64,000 bases of DNA from Acholeplasmatales bacterium (GTDB taxonomy: Bacteria > Bacillota_I > Bacilli_A > Acholeplasmatales > Anaeroplasmataceae): NCBI GenBank assembly GCA_900767915.1, contig CAAGAX010000066.1, forward strand, positions 1-64,000. The letters are read 5' to 3'. Position 1 is the first letter of the stretch; every line of letters starts with the position of its first letter. Below the pieces are notes generated by a model that was given only the letters and a program-made list of their open reading frames with translations, did not search any database and was not told the DNA's origin. Made by a program: the position numbers and the translations under genes. This document shows, one piece after another, positions 7,208 to 16,427 of the stretch.

Positions 7208-8124
7208 TGCAATTTGATACATATAAATCAGGCTTTGTTGCGATAATAGGTAGACCTAATGTTGGTAAATCAACATTTTTAAATACTGTAGTAGGAAAAA
7301 AGGTTGCAATTATGAGTGATAAGCCTCAAACAACTAGAAATAAAATTTTAGGAATTGTAACTACAAATGAATATCAAATTGCCTTTACAGATACTCCTGG
7401 TATTCATAAACCAACTACAGAGCTAGATAGAAGAATGGTTAATGCTTCATATGAATCTGTATCTGGAGTTGATGCGGTTATATTTATGACAACACCAGTA
7501 AAAGAGGTATTAAAGGGTGATCAGATTATTCTTGATAATCTTAAAAAGCTTAGAATTCCAGTATTTTTAGTTATAAATAAGGTTGATCAATTAAAAAGGT
7601 TTAATGATATTGATTTAACAATATCAAAATATATGAATTTGTATCAATTTGCAGGTATATTCCCTATTTCTGTTTTAGAAAATAAAAATATGGATAAGCT
7701 ATTTGACGCAATAAGATCTGTCTTACCATTTGGACCTAAATTTTATCCAGATGATATGATATCTGATCACAATGAAAGATTTTTAATTAGTGAGCTAATA
7801 AGAGAAAAAATCTTAAATGCTACAAAAGAGGAAATCCCTCATAGTATAGCGGTAACTGTAGATCTAATGAAGAATAATGAGGATAATCCTGATTATTTAG
7901 ATATTTACGCTACTATTTATGTAGAGCGTGATAGTCAAAAAAAGATTATCATTGGACATAATGGCGATATGATAAAAATGATTAAGGAAAAATCTATTCC
8001 TGATATAAGACATTTATTAAAATTAAGAAAAATCCATTTAGATTTATGGGTTAAGGTTAAAAAGGATTGGAAGGATAGACCTAACGATCTTAGAAGCTTA
8101 GGCTATAGTGAGGATGTACTTTAA
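7207..8124 (+). CDS. era: GTPase Era, 30S assembly factor
   Basis: The G domain shows GRPNVGKST (G1) near residue 15, the PQTTR switch (G2), DTPG (G3) and NKVD (G4). The C-terminal half is the KH domain with a GHNGDMIK-type loop in place of the usual GxxG. At 305 residues it is normal size. Era binds the 3' end of 16S rRNA during small subunit maturation. It overlaps cdd and recO by one base each, so the cluster is a single translationally coupled operon. Confidence 0.95.
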   Translation: MQFDTYKSGFVAIIGRPNVGKSTFLNTVVGKKVAIMSDKPQTTRNKILGIVTTNEYQIAFTDTPGIHKPTTELDRRMVNASYESVSGVDAVIFMTTPVKEVLKGDQIILDNLKKLRIPVFLVINKVDQLKRFNDIDLTISKYMNLYQFAGIFPISVLENKNMDKLFDAIRSVLPFGPKFYPDDMISDHNERFLISELIREKILNATKEEIPHSIAVTVDLMKNNEDNPDYLDIYATIYVERDSQKKIIIGHNGDMIKMIKEKSIPDIRHLLKLRKIHLDLWVKVKKDWKDRPNDLRSLGYSEDVL

Positions 8125-8801
8125 TGAATAATGAGATTGAGGGAATAGTATTATCCTCAATTGATTATAAGGAATCATCTAAAATAGTATATTTATATAC
8201 TACCTTAGGCCTTATAAGTGTAAAAGCCCTACAGGCTAAAAAAATAAAAAGTGGTGAGCTTAGCTTTATAACAACAGGAAATATAGTTTCCTTTGTTATG
8301 ACTGATAATAGCTTACCATCCTTAGTTGAGTATCATCTTATAGCTAGTGTTTTTGTTCTAACTGATAATATTAAAAAGCTTACAGCCTTATCTACTATTT
8401 TAGATATATTAAGGCATTTACCAAATGATTCAATTCATGAAAGAATTTTTAAATTAGCTAAAAATTCTATTTTAGAATTAAAGAATAATAATGAAAAAAA
8501 GGTATTATGTATTTTTTTAATAAAAATGCTATATGCCTTTGGTGTTAATCCGGAATTAAAAAAATGTATTAAATGTAGTAATACTAATTTAATTGATTTT
8601 GTTCCTAAATTAGGTGGAGCTTTATGTAATAGATGTAGCTCTAATTATAATAAGCTATTACAAAATTGGCGTGAATATTACTATCAAAAAAAGAATATTA
8701 ATGAATATAGTGATTGCGATTTTGATTTATTATTAAATGAAATATCAAGCTATTATTCCTATCATTTATCTATTTATTTAAAATTAAGCATGTTAAAATA
8801 G
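8124..8801 (+). CDS. recO: DNA repair protein RecO
   Basis: The 225-residue product has the RecO N-terminal OB-fold (EGIVLSSIDYKESSKIV) and the C-terminal zinc-binding cysteines CIKC and LCNRC near residues 148 and 171. RecO anneals single strands and loads RecA with RecR. The protein is slightly shorter than the usual 240-255 residues. The gene is last in the ybeY-era cluster, and a hairpin overlaps its stop codon. Confidence 0.9.
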   Translation: MNNEIEGIVLSSIDYKESSKIVYLYTTLGLISVKALQAKKIKSGELSFITTGNIVSFVMTDNSLPSLVEYHLIASVFVLTDNIKKLTALSTILDILRHLPNDSIHERIFKLAKNSILELKNNNEKKVLCIFLIKMLYAFGVNPELKKCIKCSNTNLIDFVPKLGGALCNRCSSNYNKLLQNWREYYYQKKNINEYSDCDFDLLLNEISSYYSYHLSIYLKLSMLK

Positions 8802-8823
8802 TTATTATTTTAACATCTTTTTT
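8792..8823 (+). terminator. Terminator after recO
   Basis: GTTAAAATA at 8792-8800 pairs with TATTTTAAC at 8806-8814, followed by ATCTTTTTT. The stem contains the recO stop codon. It is an AU-only stem of moderate strength, so some read-through into the downstream protease genes is possible. Confidence 0.6.
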
Positions 8824-8838
8824 AAAAGGAGATTATTT

Positions 8839-10815
8839 ATGCGTAATAAGAAAAAAATATTATTACTATTGCCACTTCTATTATTAGCTTTAGCTAGCTG
8901 TGATCTTAAAATTTCACTAAAAAGGACTAGCTCTAATGATTTACTTTCTACTACTAATAGAGTAATAGAAACAAAAACTAATAATGAGATAATTTCAAAA
9001 ACTACTACTAATACTAAAACCCCTATAGCTACTAATGAAAAAACTTCAATAAATTCCACTAATAAAATAGAATCTATAGAGCTTAATTTTACTAAATATA
9101 ATGAAATAGGTAATTTAACTGATATGGATAATATCTCTAAATTTATCAATAATGATTTAGTTGATATTATTAATGTAAATGGACTTGAAGCTAACTCATT
9201 TAGTAATAATGCTTTAAATCTAAAGAAAAGTGGAAATATTAGAATAATTGCTCATGAAGGAATTAATTTTAAGAAAATAGCAATTGATTATACTGATTCT
9301 AATAATTTAGCTTTATATATCAATGATAAAAAAACAACAAATCTAGGCTTTTCCTCATATACATTTATAGATAATACAGATGATTTTTATTTAGTAGTTC
9401 CATCAAATAAAAATTCTAAAGCCTCAATTAAATCTATAAAAATTGATTATATAGGAAGTGCTAGTAATGAAATAAAAATTAACCAAATTGATTTTAAGGA
9501 TACCTACTATTTAGATTCTAAGGATGATAAAATAGCTAAATCTTATGTATTGCCATCACTTCCTACTAATAATATTAATCCTAAAATTCTTGTAATACCA
9601 GTTTCATTAGATTCTAGTAAGATAAAATATCATAATGAATATCTAAAAAACATAAAAATAGCGTTTAATGGAGATAATACTACTACAGGCTTTGAAAGTG
9701 TAAAAAGCTATTATCAAAAGGCTTCTAATGGTTTATGTAATTTAGATATTACAGTATTAGATGAATGGTATTCTAATTCTAAATATACTTCACTTACTTT
9801 AACTAATGAGCTAAAGAAGTATTATTCAGGTACAATAGATTATCATCCTGTAGAAAAAATGGGACAGGATATCTTAAAATATTATGATTCAAAAATAGAT
9901 TATTCTAAATATGATTCTGATAATGATGGTGCGATTGATTCAGTATGGTTTATTTATGATTCTGATATTGATACATCATCATCCTCTCCCTTTTGGGCTT
10001 ATACTGTAAATTCAACATTACCTTTTGATAATTATGGCAATATAAAGAATGAATATAAATATGATTCAAAGTTTATGGGCTATTATGCTTTTGCAGGAGT
10101 AGGCTTTATGACACCAGGTAGCTACGCAAGCTATAATAGTGATAAAATAATTGTTGATAGCCATACCTATATTCATGAAACAGGACATTTATTTGGATTA
10201 GATGATTATTATGATTATGATGATAGTGTTGGAGCTAATAGAGGCTTATATGGTGCTTCAATGATGGATTATAATTTAGGAGATCTTGATCCTTATTCAA
10301 AGCTATTATTAAACTGGATTGATCCTTATGTTGTAAATGGAAATGGCACAATAAATTTTACATTAGAAAATTTTGAAAAAACAAATTCAGTTATAATACT
10401 ATCTGATCATAGAATTACAAATATATATGATAGCTATTATATGATTGAATATTATACTAATACCTATTTAAATGAAAATGATAAGCCTATAAATGGAGAT
10501 GGTATTAGAATATTAAAGGTTAATTCTGAAATTTATAAAGATGATAGCTTTATTTCCTCATTTTATATATCAGATATTTATTCTTCACCATTTAAATATA
10601 ATAATTCTGATACCTCTATTCCTCAAATTGAAATGATTTATAATGGTTTAATAAAAATAAATAAAAATGGAAATTATGCTTTAACTAAAGCTAATTTGTT
10701 TAAAGAAAATGAAGAATATGAAAATGATTTATTTAAGCTATCTATTAATTCTATAAATAAGAATATAAATGCTTTATTAACTATAACAGTAAAGGAGAAT
10801 AATAATGAAAAATAA
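8839..10815 (+). CDS. M6-family (immune inhibitor A-like) metalloprotease lipoprotein
   Basis: The 658-residue protein starts with a lipoprotein signal ending LALASC, followed by a Ser/Thr/Asn-rich linker of about 50 residues. The zinc motif HETGHLFGLDD near residue 448 is the HExxHxxGxxD pattern of M6 peptidases, which include secreted proteases that cleave host or environmental proteins. AAAAGGAG upstream fixes the start. It overlaps the next gene, another lipoprotein peptidase, by 11 bp, so the two are coexpressed and probably act together at the cell surface. Substrate unknown. Confidence 0.85.
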   Translation: MRNKKKILLLLPLLLLALASCDLKISLKRTSSNDLLSTTNRVIETKTNNEIISKTTTNTKTPIATNEKTSINSTNKIESIELNFTKYNEIGNLTDMDNISKFINNDLVDIINVNGLEANSFSNNALNLKKSGNIRIIAHEGINFKKIAIDYTDSNNLALYINDKKTTNLGFSSYTFIDNTDDFYLVVPSNKNSKASIKSIKIDYIGSASNEIKINQIDFKDTYYLDSKDDKIAKSYVLPSLPTNNINPKILVIPVSLDSSKIKYHNEYLKNIKIAFNGDNTTTGFESVKSYYQKASNGLCNLDITVLDEWYSNSKYTSLTLTNELKKYYSGTIDYHPVEKMGQDILKYYDSKIDYSKYDSDNDGAIDSVWFIYDSDIDTSSSSPFWAYTVNSTLPFDNYGNIKNEYKYDSKFMGYYAFAGVGFMTPGSYASYNSDKIIVDSHTYIHETGHLFGLDDYYDYDDSVGANRGLYGASMMDYNLGDLDPYSKLLLNWIDPYVVNGNGTINFTLENFEKTNSVIILSDHRITNIYDSYYMIEYYTNTYLNENDKPINGDGIRILKVNSEIYKDDSFISSFYISDIYSSPFKYNNSDTSIPQIEMIYNGLIKINKNGNYALTKANLFKENEEYENDLFKLSINSINKNINALLTITVKENNNEK

Positions 10816-12403
10816 AATATTAAAGGCATCTATTTCTATAATATTTTTATTTGGGCTATCTAGCTGTAGCTTATTATATAAGCCAACTACTAATGAAGCT
10901 ACCTTTAATAGAAGCTTAGAATATAAATTTACAGATTCTGATAAAACAGCAATCAATAATAGGCTTTTAAATGTTGAACAATTATTAAATGAAGATAGCT
11001 ATTCTAATTTCTATAATGAATTCATTAGAATAATTAAAGGAGATATATATAGTGTAGCTACCTATAGAAATTTAGCTCAATTAAACTATTCTATTTATTC
11101 AGATTCAACAAGTCAAAGTAAATATTTAGAAGTAAATGAATATCTTAATACCTTAGTTAAATGGCAAGAATCATTCTATAAGAAAATTTATAATTCTAAA
11201 TTTAAGGATGAATTTTTTAAAGATTATACAGAAGATGAAATTAATAAAATGGTAGGTGTAACATTACCAAATGAATATTATGAGCTTTCTAATGAAAATG
11301 AAAAGCTATTAGCCGAATATGATAAAATAACTGATGTAAAAACTTCAACTGAGGTAGCTGATATTTATAGAAAGCTAGTTAAAAATTATAAGCTTCAAGC
11401 TTCATATTCTGGGTATAATGATTATAGAGATTATGCTTATAATGAACTATATGAAAGAGATTTTAATAAGGAAAATACTATAGAATTTTCTAATTATATA
11501 AAAAAATATATTGTTTCACTATATGAAAAAAAAGTTAAAAGCTTTAACTCTTTATATGAAAATGGAGCAAATAAAAATAAGCGTATTTTAGCTAACTTTG
11601 TAAAGGGAAGCTATACAAGCTTTATGGATGAATTTAATAGCTACGCAAAGGAAATTGGAGGAAGCTATTATCTTGCATATAATAATTTATGGAATAATGG
11701 TTATTATTTTATGGGAAATGATTCATCATCAGATGGAGCTTATACTCTATATTTATATAATTTATCAACACCAGCCTGTTATTTTGGTCCAAATTATCAA
11801 AGTATTTCAACACTAGTTCATGAATTTGGCCATTATTATGCAATGCTAGAAAGAGGAAATTCTAGTGGTTCTTTAGATTTAGCAGAAACTCAATCTCAAG
11901 GAAATGAATTATTATTCTTATCATATTTAGATAGTAATAAAAAATTTCTACCAGAGGTATTATCTATGCTAAGAGATTATCAATTAGGTGAAGCATTACA
12001 AACAATAATATTAGCTAATTTAGTTAATGATTTTGAAAATACAGTATATCAAGAGGATAATTTAACTCTTATTGATTTTGATAGCTTATTTAAAAATATT
12101 TGTGAAAAATATGGTGGATATGACTATTTAAAGGATTTATTTGGTGGTGACTTTAGTCATTACTGGAGAATGGTAGTATTAGATAATCCTCTATATTATA
12201 TTAGCTATTCAGTAGGCTTAATTCCTGCAATAGGTCTTTATCAAATGGGAATGAATGACTTTAAAGCAGCAAGTAAAAGCTATAATAAAATTATTATTTA
12301 TGATTATAATACAATGTCATTCCTTGATGTATTAAATAATGCTTCATTATATAATCCATTTGAAGAAAAATCATTTATGGAGCTAAGTAAATTAAATGCT
12401 TAA
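10805..12403 (+). CDS. M3-family oligoendopeptidase-like metallopeptidase, lipoprotein
   Basis: The signal peptide ends LFGLSSC, predicting lipid anchoring. The 532-residue protein has the zinc motif LVHEFGHYYAML near residue 337 and a downstream Glu in LDLAETQSQG, as in M3/PepF oligopeptidases. Family members are usually cytoplasmic and about 600 residues, so an exported, slightly shorter version is uncommon. Its ATG lies inside the end of the M6 gene, and its end overlaps the SDR gene by 8 bp. The likely role is to shorten peptides released by the M6 protease for uptake (inference). Confidence 0.82.
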   Translation: MKNKILKASISIIFLFGLSSCSLLYKPTTNEATFNRSLEYKFTDSDKTAINNRLLNVEQLLNEDSYSNFYNEFIRIIKGDIYSVATYRNLAQLNYSIYSDSTSQSKYLEVNEYLNTLVKWQESFYKKIYNSKFKDEFFKDYTEDEINKMVGVTLPNEYYELSNENEKLLAEYDKITDVKTSTEVADIYRKLVKNYKLQASYSGYNDYRDYAYNELYERDFNKENTIEFSNYIKKYIVSLYEKKVKSFNSLYENGANKNKRILANFVKGSYTSFMDEFNSYAKEIGGSYYLAYNNLWNNGYYFMGNDSSSDGAYTLYLYNLSTPACYFGPNYQSISTLVHEFGHYYAMLERGNSSGSLDLAETQSQGNELLFLSYLDSNKKFLPEVLSMLRDYQLGEALQTIILANLVNDFENTVYQEDNLTLIDFDSLFKNICEKYGGYDYLKDLFGGDFSHYWRMVVLDNPLYYISYSVGLIPAIGLYQMGMNDFKAASKSYNKIIIYDYNTMSFLDVLNNASLYNPFEEKSFMELSKLNA

Positions 12404-13154
12404 TAATAAATTTGCCTTAATTACTGGTGCATCCTCTGGATTAGGCTATGAATTTGCCTTAGAGCTTGATAAGCTAGGCTATAAAACTATTATAGTCGCA
12501 AGAAGAGAGGATAGGCTTATAGAATTAAAAAATAAATTATCTAATGAATCTATAATAATCGTTTCTAACCTATCAAATATAGATTCATGTAAGGATCTAT
12601 TAAATAAAATTAAGGCTTATGATATTGATTTATTTATTAATAATGCAGGATTTGGAGATTTTAAGTTATTTAAGGATTCTAATACCTCTAAAATTTTAGA
12701 GATGATTGATTTAAATGTTAAAGCAATGACATTTTTAATGAAGGGTATATTAGATATTTTTATTCCTAAAAATAATGGTACAATAATAAATGTTTCATCA
12801 ATTGCAGGCTTCCTACCAGCAGGCCCATATATGAGTGTTTATTACGCAACAAAAGCATATGTTACATCTCTTTCAAGAGGTGTTGCATATGAGTTAAAGA
12901 ATACTAATGTTAAAATAAAGGCTTTAACACCAGGACCAGTTAGAACTGAATTTAATGATGTGGCAAACTGTCGATTTTCTATTAATAGTATTTCAAAAGA
13001 AAAATGTGTTAGCTACGCAATTAAAAAAATGAAGAAAAAGGGAGTTATCATAGCTCCTTCATTAGGAGTAAAGATAACCTCCCATTTTTCAAGATTATTA
13101 CCGACAAATCTATTAATTAGAATTTGTAGTAAATCTCAACAAAAAAAAATCTAG
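12396..13154 (+). CDS. Short-chain dehydrogenase/reductase
   Basis: This is a classic 252-residue Rossmann SDR. The TGASSGLG nucleotide loop is near residue 9, NNAG near residue 82, the catalytic Ser is in NVSSIAG, and YYATK carries the Tyr-Lys pair. The PGPVRTEF segment follows. The basic residues after the first strand (ARRED) suggest NADP(H). The substrate is not predictable. The 8-bp overlap with the peptidase gene suggests cotranscription. It converges end to end with sigK, with no visible terminator between. Confidence 0.88.
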   Translation: MLNNKFALITGASSGLGYEFALELDKLGYKTIIVARREDRLIELKNKLSNESIIIVSNLSNIDSCKDLLNKIKAYDIDLFINNAGFGDFKLFKDSNTSKILEMIDLNVKAMTFLMKGILDIFIPKNNGTIINVSSIAGFLPAGPYMSVYYATKAYVTSLSRGVAYELKNTNVKIKALTPGPVRTEFNDVANCRFSINSISKEKCVSYAIKKMKKKGVIIAPSLGVKITSHFSRLLPTNLLIRICSKSQQKKI

Positions 13155-13829
13155 CTATAATTCATTCTTATTATCCTTAAGAATTATATAAAGCTTAAGT
13201 AAAGCTCTTTTTTCAATACGAGAAACATAGCTTCTAGATATTTTCATTCTAGAGGCTATTTCTTTTTGTGTTAAAGCATCTCCATTTAATCCATATCTTT
13301 TAGAAATAATATCATATTCTCTTGTTGTTAATTCCTTTAAGGCACTATCTAATGCCTTAGATAAATGTCTTTTTTTATAGCTTTCATATAAGTCAACATT
13401 AGGATCCTCTATTAAATCAAGCATTTCCATTTCATTACCATCCTTATCAATAGCTATAGGTGATTGAAGATATACTAAATTTCTTTTATTTTTATTACTT
13501 CTTAGTGTCATTAATATTTTATTTTCAATACAGCGTGCTGCGTATGTCGCAAGTGTATTCCCATTTTTTAATTGAAAGGTATCAACAGCCTTTATTAATC
13601 CTAATATTCCAATAGATAAAATATCATCCTTATCCTCACCAGTATTCTCATATTTTTTAGCTATATGAGCTACTAATCTTAAATTATGCTCAATCAGCTT
13701 ACACCGAGCGTCTTGATCATTATTGTTATGAAACAATTCTAGATATCTTTTTTCCTCCTCTTGGGATAGCTTCTTAGGATATGATTCGCTTTTAATGGCT
13801 CCTAATATTGGAAGCAAAAATAAAATCAA
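13155..13829 (-). CDS. sigK: Sporulation sigma factor SigK-like
   Basis: The 224-residue product follows SigK of Bacillus closely: LIEHNLRLVAHIAKKYENTGED (region 2), then DILSIGILGLIKAVDTF, ATYAARCIENKILM, and the C-terminal ISRSYVSRIEKRAL (region 4.2). A short hydrophobic N-terminus (LFLLPILGAI) resembles the membrane-tethering pro-sequence removed during sporulation. The start is a TTG at 13829, supported by AAAGGAG seven bases upstream. The gene is intact and not split by a skin-like element. In spore formers SigK drives late mother-cell genes; no other sporulation gene is in the window. Confidence 0.88.
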   Translation of the reverse strand: MILFLLPILGAIKSESYPKKLSQEEEKRYLELFHNNNDQDARCKLIEHNLRLVAHIAKKYENTGEDKDDILSIGILGLIKAVDTFQLKNGNTLATYAARCIENKILMTLRSNKNKRNLVYLQSPIAIDKDGNEMEMLDLIEDPNVDLYESYKKRHLSKALDSALKELTTREYDIISKRYGLNGDALTQKEIASRMKISRSYVSRIEKRALLKLYIILKDNKNEL

Positions 13830-13890
13830 ATTAAAAACTCCTTTATTTTGATTGAAAATATTGTATAATATAGCATGAGGTAATATATAA

Positions 13891-14448
13891 ATGATTAAAA
13901 AGCTAATTCCAGATTATTATTTTAAAAGTGTATACGATATTCCCTACGATAAATTATATGAAAAGGGTATTCGACTTATTCTTACAGATTTAGATAATAC
14001 TTTAATTTCCTATAGTGAGGAATTACCAAATGAAAAATTATTTGATCTTAAGAATAAACTAACTGAAATGGGCTTTGAATTAATTATAGTTTCTAATTCA
14101 AGAAAAAATAGAGTAGATAAATTTTCAAAAAGCTATAATATTGATTATGTTAAATTTTCAATGAAGCCTTTAAAAAGAGGTATAAAAAAAGCTATAAGGT
14201 CTATAGCTAAAAGAAAATATAATAATAATGAAATAATATTATTAGGAGATCAATTAATGACTGATGTATTAGGCGCGAAAAGATATGGTATTGAAGTTGC
14301 CCTTATAGAAGCAATAGATAAAAAAACTGATATTGGTCCTACTAGAATAAATAGAAGAATTGAAGGCTTCTTTTTGAAAAGAATTAAAAAAAGATATCCT
14401 TCACTATATAATGAAAGGTTAAAGGAATATGATACTAAGAAAATGTAA
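13891..14448 (+). CDS. yqeG: YqeG-family HAD phosphatase
   Basis: The 185-residue HAD IIIA protein has ILTDLDNTLISY near residue 31, KPLKRG near residue 90 and LLGDQLMTDVLGA near residue 116. In Firmicutes yqeG heads the yqeH ribosome-assembly cluster, as here; the cellular substrate is not established. A TATAAT at 13864-13869 lies just upstream and GAGG precedes the ATG. The end overlaps yqeH by 20 bp. Confidence 0.9.
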   Translation: MIKKLIPDYYFKSVYDIPYDKLYEKGIRLILTDLDNTLISYSEELPNEKLFDLKNKLTEMGFELIIVSNSRKNRVDKFSKSYNIDYVKFSMKPLKRGIKKAIRSIAKRKYNNNEIILLGDQLMTDVLGAKRYGIEVALIEAIDKKTDIGPTRINRRIEGFFLKRIKKRYPSLYNERLKEYDTKKM

Positions 14449-15535
14449 GGGCTGTGGAGCTATCCTACAGGATGAAAGAAAGGATGAAATGGGCTTCATT
14501 CCTAATTTAACAAAGGATTCTAAATATTGTAAAAGATGCTTTAGGATGATGCATTATAATGAATTACCAAAAATAGTCGCGACTAATGATGATTACGAGG
14601 CTGTAATTGATGATGTAATTAAGAAAAATGGTTTAATAGTATTTGTTGTTGATATATTTCAATTTAAGGCTACATTTAATAAAAGAATGATTGATAAGCT
14701 TAGAAATAAGAATGTTATATTAGTAGCTAATAAATATGATGTTTTCCCTAAAAGCGTAAATATTGAATCAATTGTTAATTGGCTAAGCCGTGAATGCGAA
14801 AAAATATTCTTTAGAGTTGATGCAATCCATATTGTTTCAAGTAAAAAGGGTTATTTTATTGATGATTTAACTAAAACTATTGATTTAGCTCGTAAGGAAA
14901 GAGATGTTTATTTTGTAGGATGTGCTAATGTAGGTAAATCCTCATTAATAAACGCTCTTCTTAGAAAAAACACCTCAATTACAGAGGATATAGTTTCAAC
15001 ATCAGTAATACCTGGTACAACCTTAAATGAAATAAGGATTCCTTTTTTTGAGGATAATAAAGCATTCATTGATACACCAGGATTAATTAATGAAAATGAT
15101 GTTTTAAATCAATTATTACCTAAATCCTATACCAAAATATTACCATCATCTGAAATGAAGCCTTTAACATATCAAATAACAAATGGTAATTCTATTACAC
15201 TTGCAGGCTTAGCATCAGTTTCATTTGAGTGTGATGATAAAATATCAGTTATTGTTTATACATCTAAGGATTTATATATCCATAGAACAAAAACTGAACG
15301 CTTAGATGAATTGTTTAAAACTCAATTAGGGAAGCTATTAACTCCGCCTCTTTTAGAGGAAAAGGATAATATTCATTATAAAAAGATACAATTAGATTTT
15401 GATGGAGAAAAAAAGAAAAATATTTGGTTTTCAGGCTTTGGCTTTATAACTATTATTGGTAAATGTAAAACTACATTAAGAATTATTGATAAAACAGAGG
15501 TATATGTTACAGATGCAATCATTGGAATTAGCTAA
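14429..15535 (+). CDS. yqeH: Ribosome biogenesis GTPase YqeH
   Basis: The 368-residue protein has the N-terminal zinc finger (CKGCGA and YCKRC) and a circularly permuted GTPase domain: NKYD (G4) near residue 101 precedes GCANVGKSS (G1) near residue 165 and DTPG (G3) near residue 216. YqeH is needed for 30S subunit assembly. Length is normal. It overlaps yqeG, and yqeK begins inside its 3' end, so expression is coupled. Confidence 0.95.
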   Translation: MILRKCKGCGAILQDERKDEMGFIPNLTKDSKYCKRCFRMMHYNELPKIVATNDDYEAVIDDVIKKNGLIVFVVDIFQFKATFNKRMIDKLRNKNVILVANKYDVFPKSVNIESIVNWLSRECEKIFFRVDAIHIVSSKKGYFIDDLTKTIDLARKERDVYFVGCANVGKSSLINALLRKNTSITEDIVSTSVIPGTTLNEIRIPFFEDNKAFIDTPGLINENDVLNQLLPKSYTKILPSSEMKPLTYQITNGNSITLAGLASVSFECDDKISVIVYTSKDLYIHRTKTERLDELFKTQLGKLLTPPLLEEKDNIHYKKIQLDFDGEKKKNIWFSGFGFITIIGKCKTTLRIIDKTEVYVTDAIIGIS

Positions 15536-16082
15536 TACCCTATTAAAGGAGAAATATCCTGATCCTACTAATAAAAGATATATTCATATATTAGGTGTAA
15601 AAAATATGGCTATTAAATTAGCAGAAATATATCATGAGGATATAACTAAAGCAACTATAGCTGCCTTAATGCATGATTATTCTAAATATGATAGTATTAA
15701 AGATGCAGAGGATAAATTATCTAAAGAGGATATAGAAGAATGCAAGAAGTATCCCTTCTTATTACACGCTTATTTATCAGCCTATTATTATAAAAAGCTA
15801 ATAGGTAATGATATTGATATTTATAACGCCATTAGAAATCATGTATTTGGAAGACCTAATATGTCTTTATTAGAAAAAATAATAGTAATATCAGACTATA
15901 CTGAGGAAAATAGAAAATATCCTAGCTGTATTGAATGTAGAAATCTTTTGTTTACTAAGGGAATAGATTACGCTATTTATTATTCTACTAAAAAAACAAT
16001 AGAATTTAATTTAAGTGAAGGAAATGAACCTCATCCAAGACAGCTAGAGGTTTTAAAAGAATATGAGGAGAAGATAAAATGA
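15513..16082 (+). CDS. yqeK: YqeK HD-domain hydrolase (Ap4A hydrolase family)
   Basis: The HD-domain residues are visible: RYIHILGV gives the first His, MHDYSKYD the HD pair, and RNHVFG a further His. YqeK proteins symmetrically hydrolyse diadenosine tetraphosphate. The start is ambiguous: AGAGG at 15496-15500 is 3 bases from an ATG at 15504 and 12 from the ATG at 15513. The latter gives a family-like N-terminus (MQSLELANTLL) and is chosen, giving 189 residues. In other Firmicutes nadD and yhbY sit between yqeH and yqeK; both are absent here. Confidence 0.9.
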   Translation: MQSLELANTLLKEKYPDPTNKRYIHILGVKNMAIKLAEIYHEDITKATIAALMHDYSKYDSIKDAEDKLSKEDIEECKKYPFLLHAYLSAYYYKKLIGNDIDIYNAIRNHVFGRPNMSLLEKIIVISDYTEENRKYPSCIECRNLLFTKGIDYAIYYSTKKTIEFNLSEGNEPHPRQLEVLKEYEEKIK

Positions 16083-16408
16083 CATTAGAGGAAGTATTAT
16101 TAGATTGTTTAAGCCATGTTAATGCTAAAGACATTATTGTATATGATATGGAGGGAAGAAGTCCCTTTTATGATAAAATGATTATCGCTACAGTTGATTC
16201 AGAGCGTCAAGCTACAGCCGTTATTTCATATATTGAGGATGAAACAAAGGAGAATAATTATCAAATTCGTTCAATTGAAGGAAGAGATACAAGCTGGGTT
16301 TTAGTTGATTGTAATGACATTATTATTTCTGTATTTACAAAAGAAGAAAGAACACATTTTGCTTTAGAAAAAATATATATGGAAATTCCATCAAGAAAAA
16401 TAAATTAA
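16079..16408 (+). CDS. rsfS: Ribosomal silencing factor RsfS
   Basis: This 109-residue protein carries family features: DIIVYDMEGRSPFYDKMIIA near the start, then GRDTSWVLVDCNDIIISVF. RsfS binds ribosomal protein L14 (uL14) and blocks subunit joining when nutrients are short. It overlaps yqeK by four bases (ATGA) and ends the core yqe cluster. Confidence 0.93.
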   Translation: MTLEEVLLDCLSHVNAKDIIVYDMEGRSPFYDKMIIATVDSERQATAVISYIEDETKENNYQIRSIEGRDTSWVLVDCNDIIISVFTKEERTHFALEKIYMEIPSRKIN

Positions 16409-16427
16409 AAATATTTGGAGAATGCTT

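Noticed and set aside
8805..9149. 114-codon open frame on the minus strand
   Set aside because: It lies opposite the signal and Ser/Thr-rich linker of the M6 protease, has no ribosome binding site and is a low-complexity shadow.
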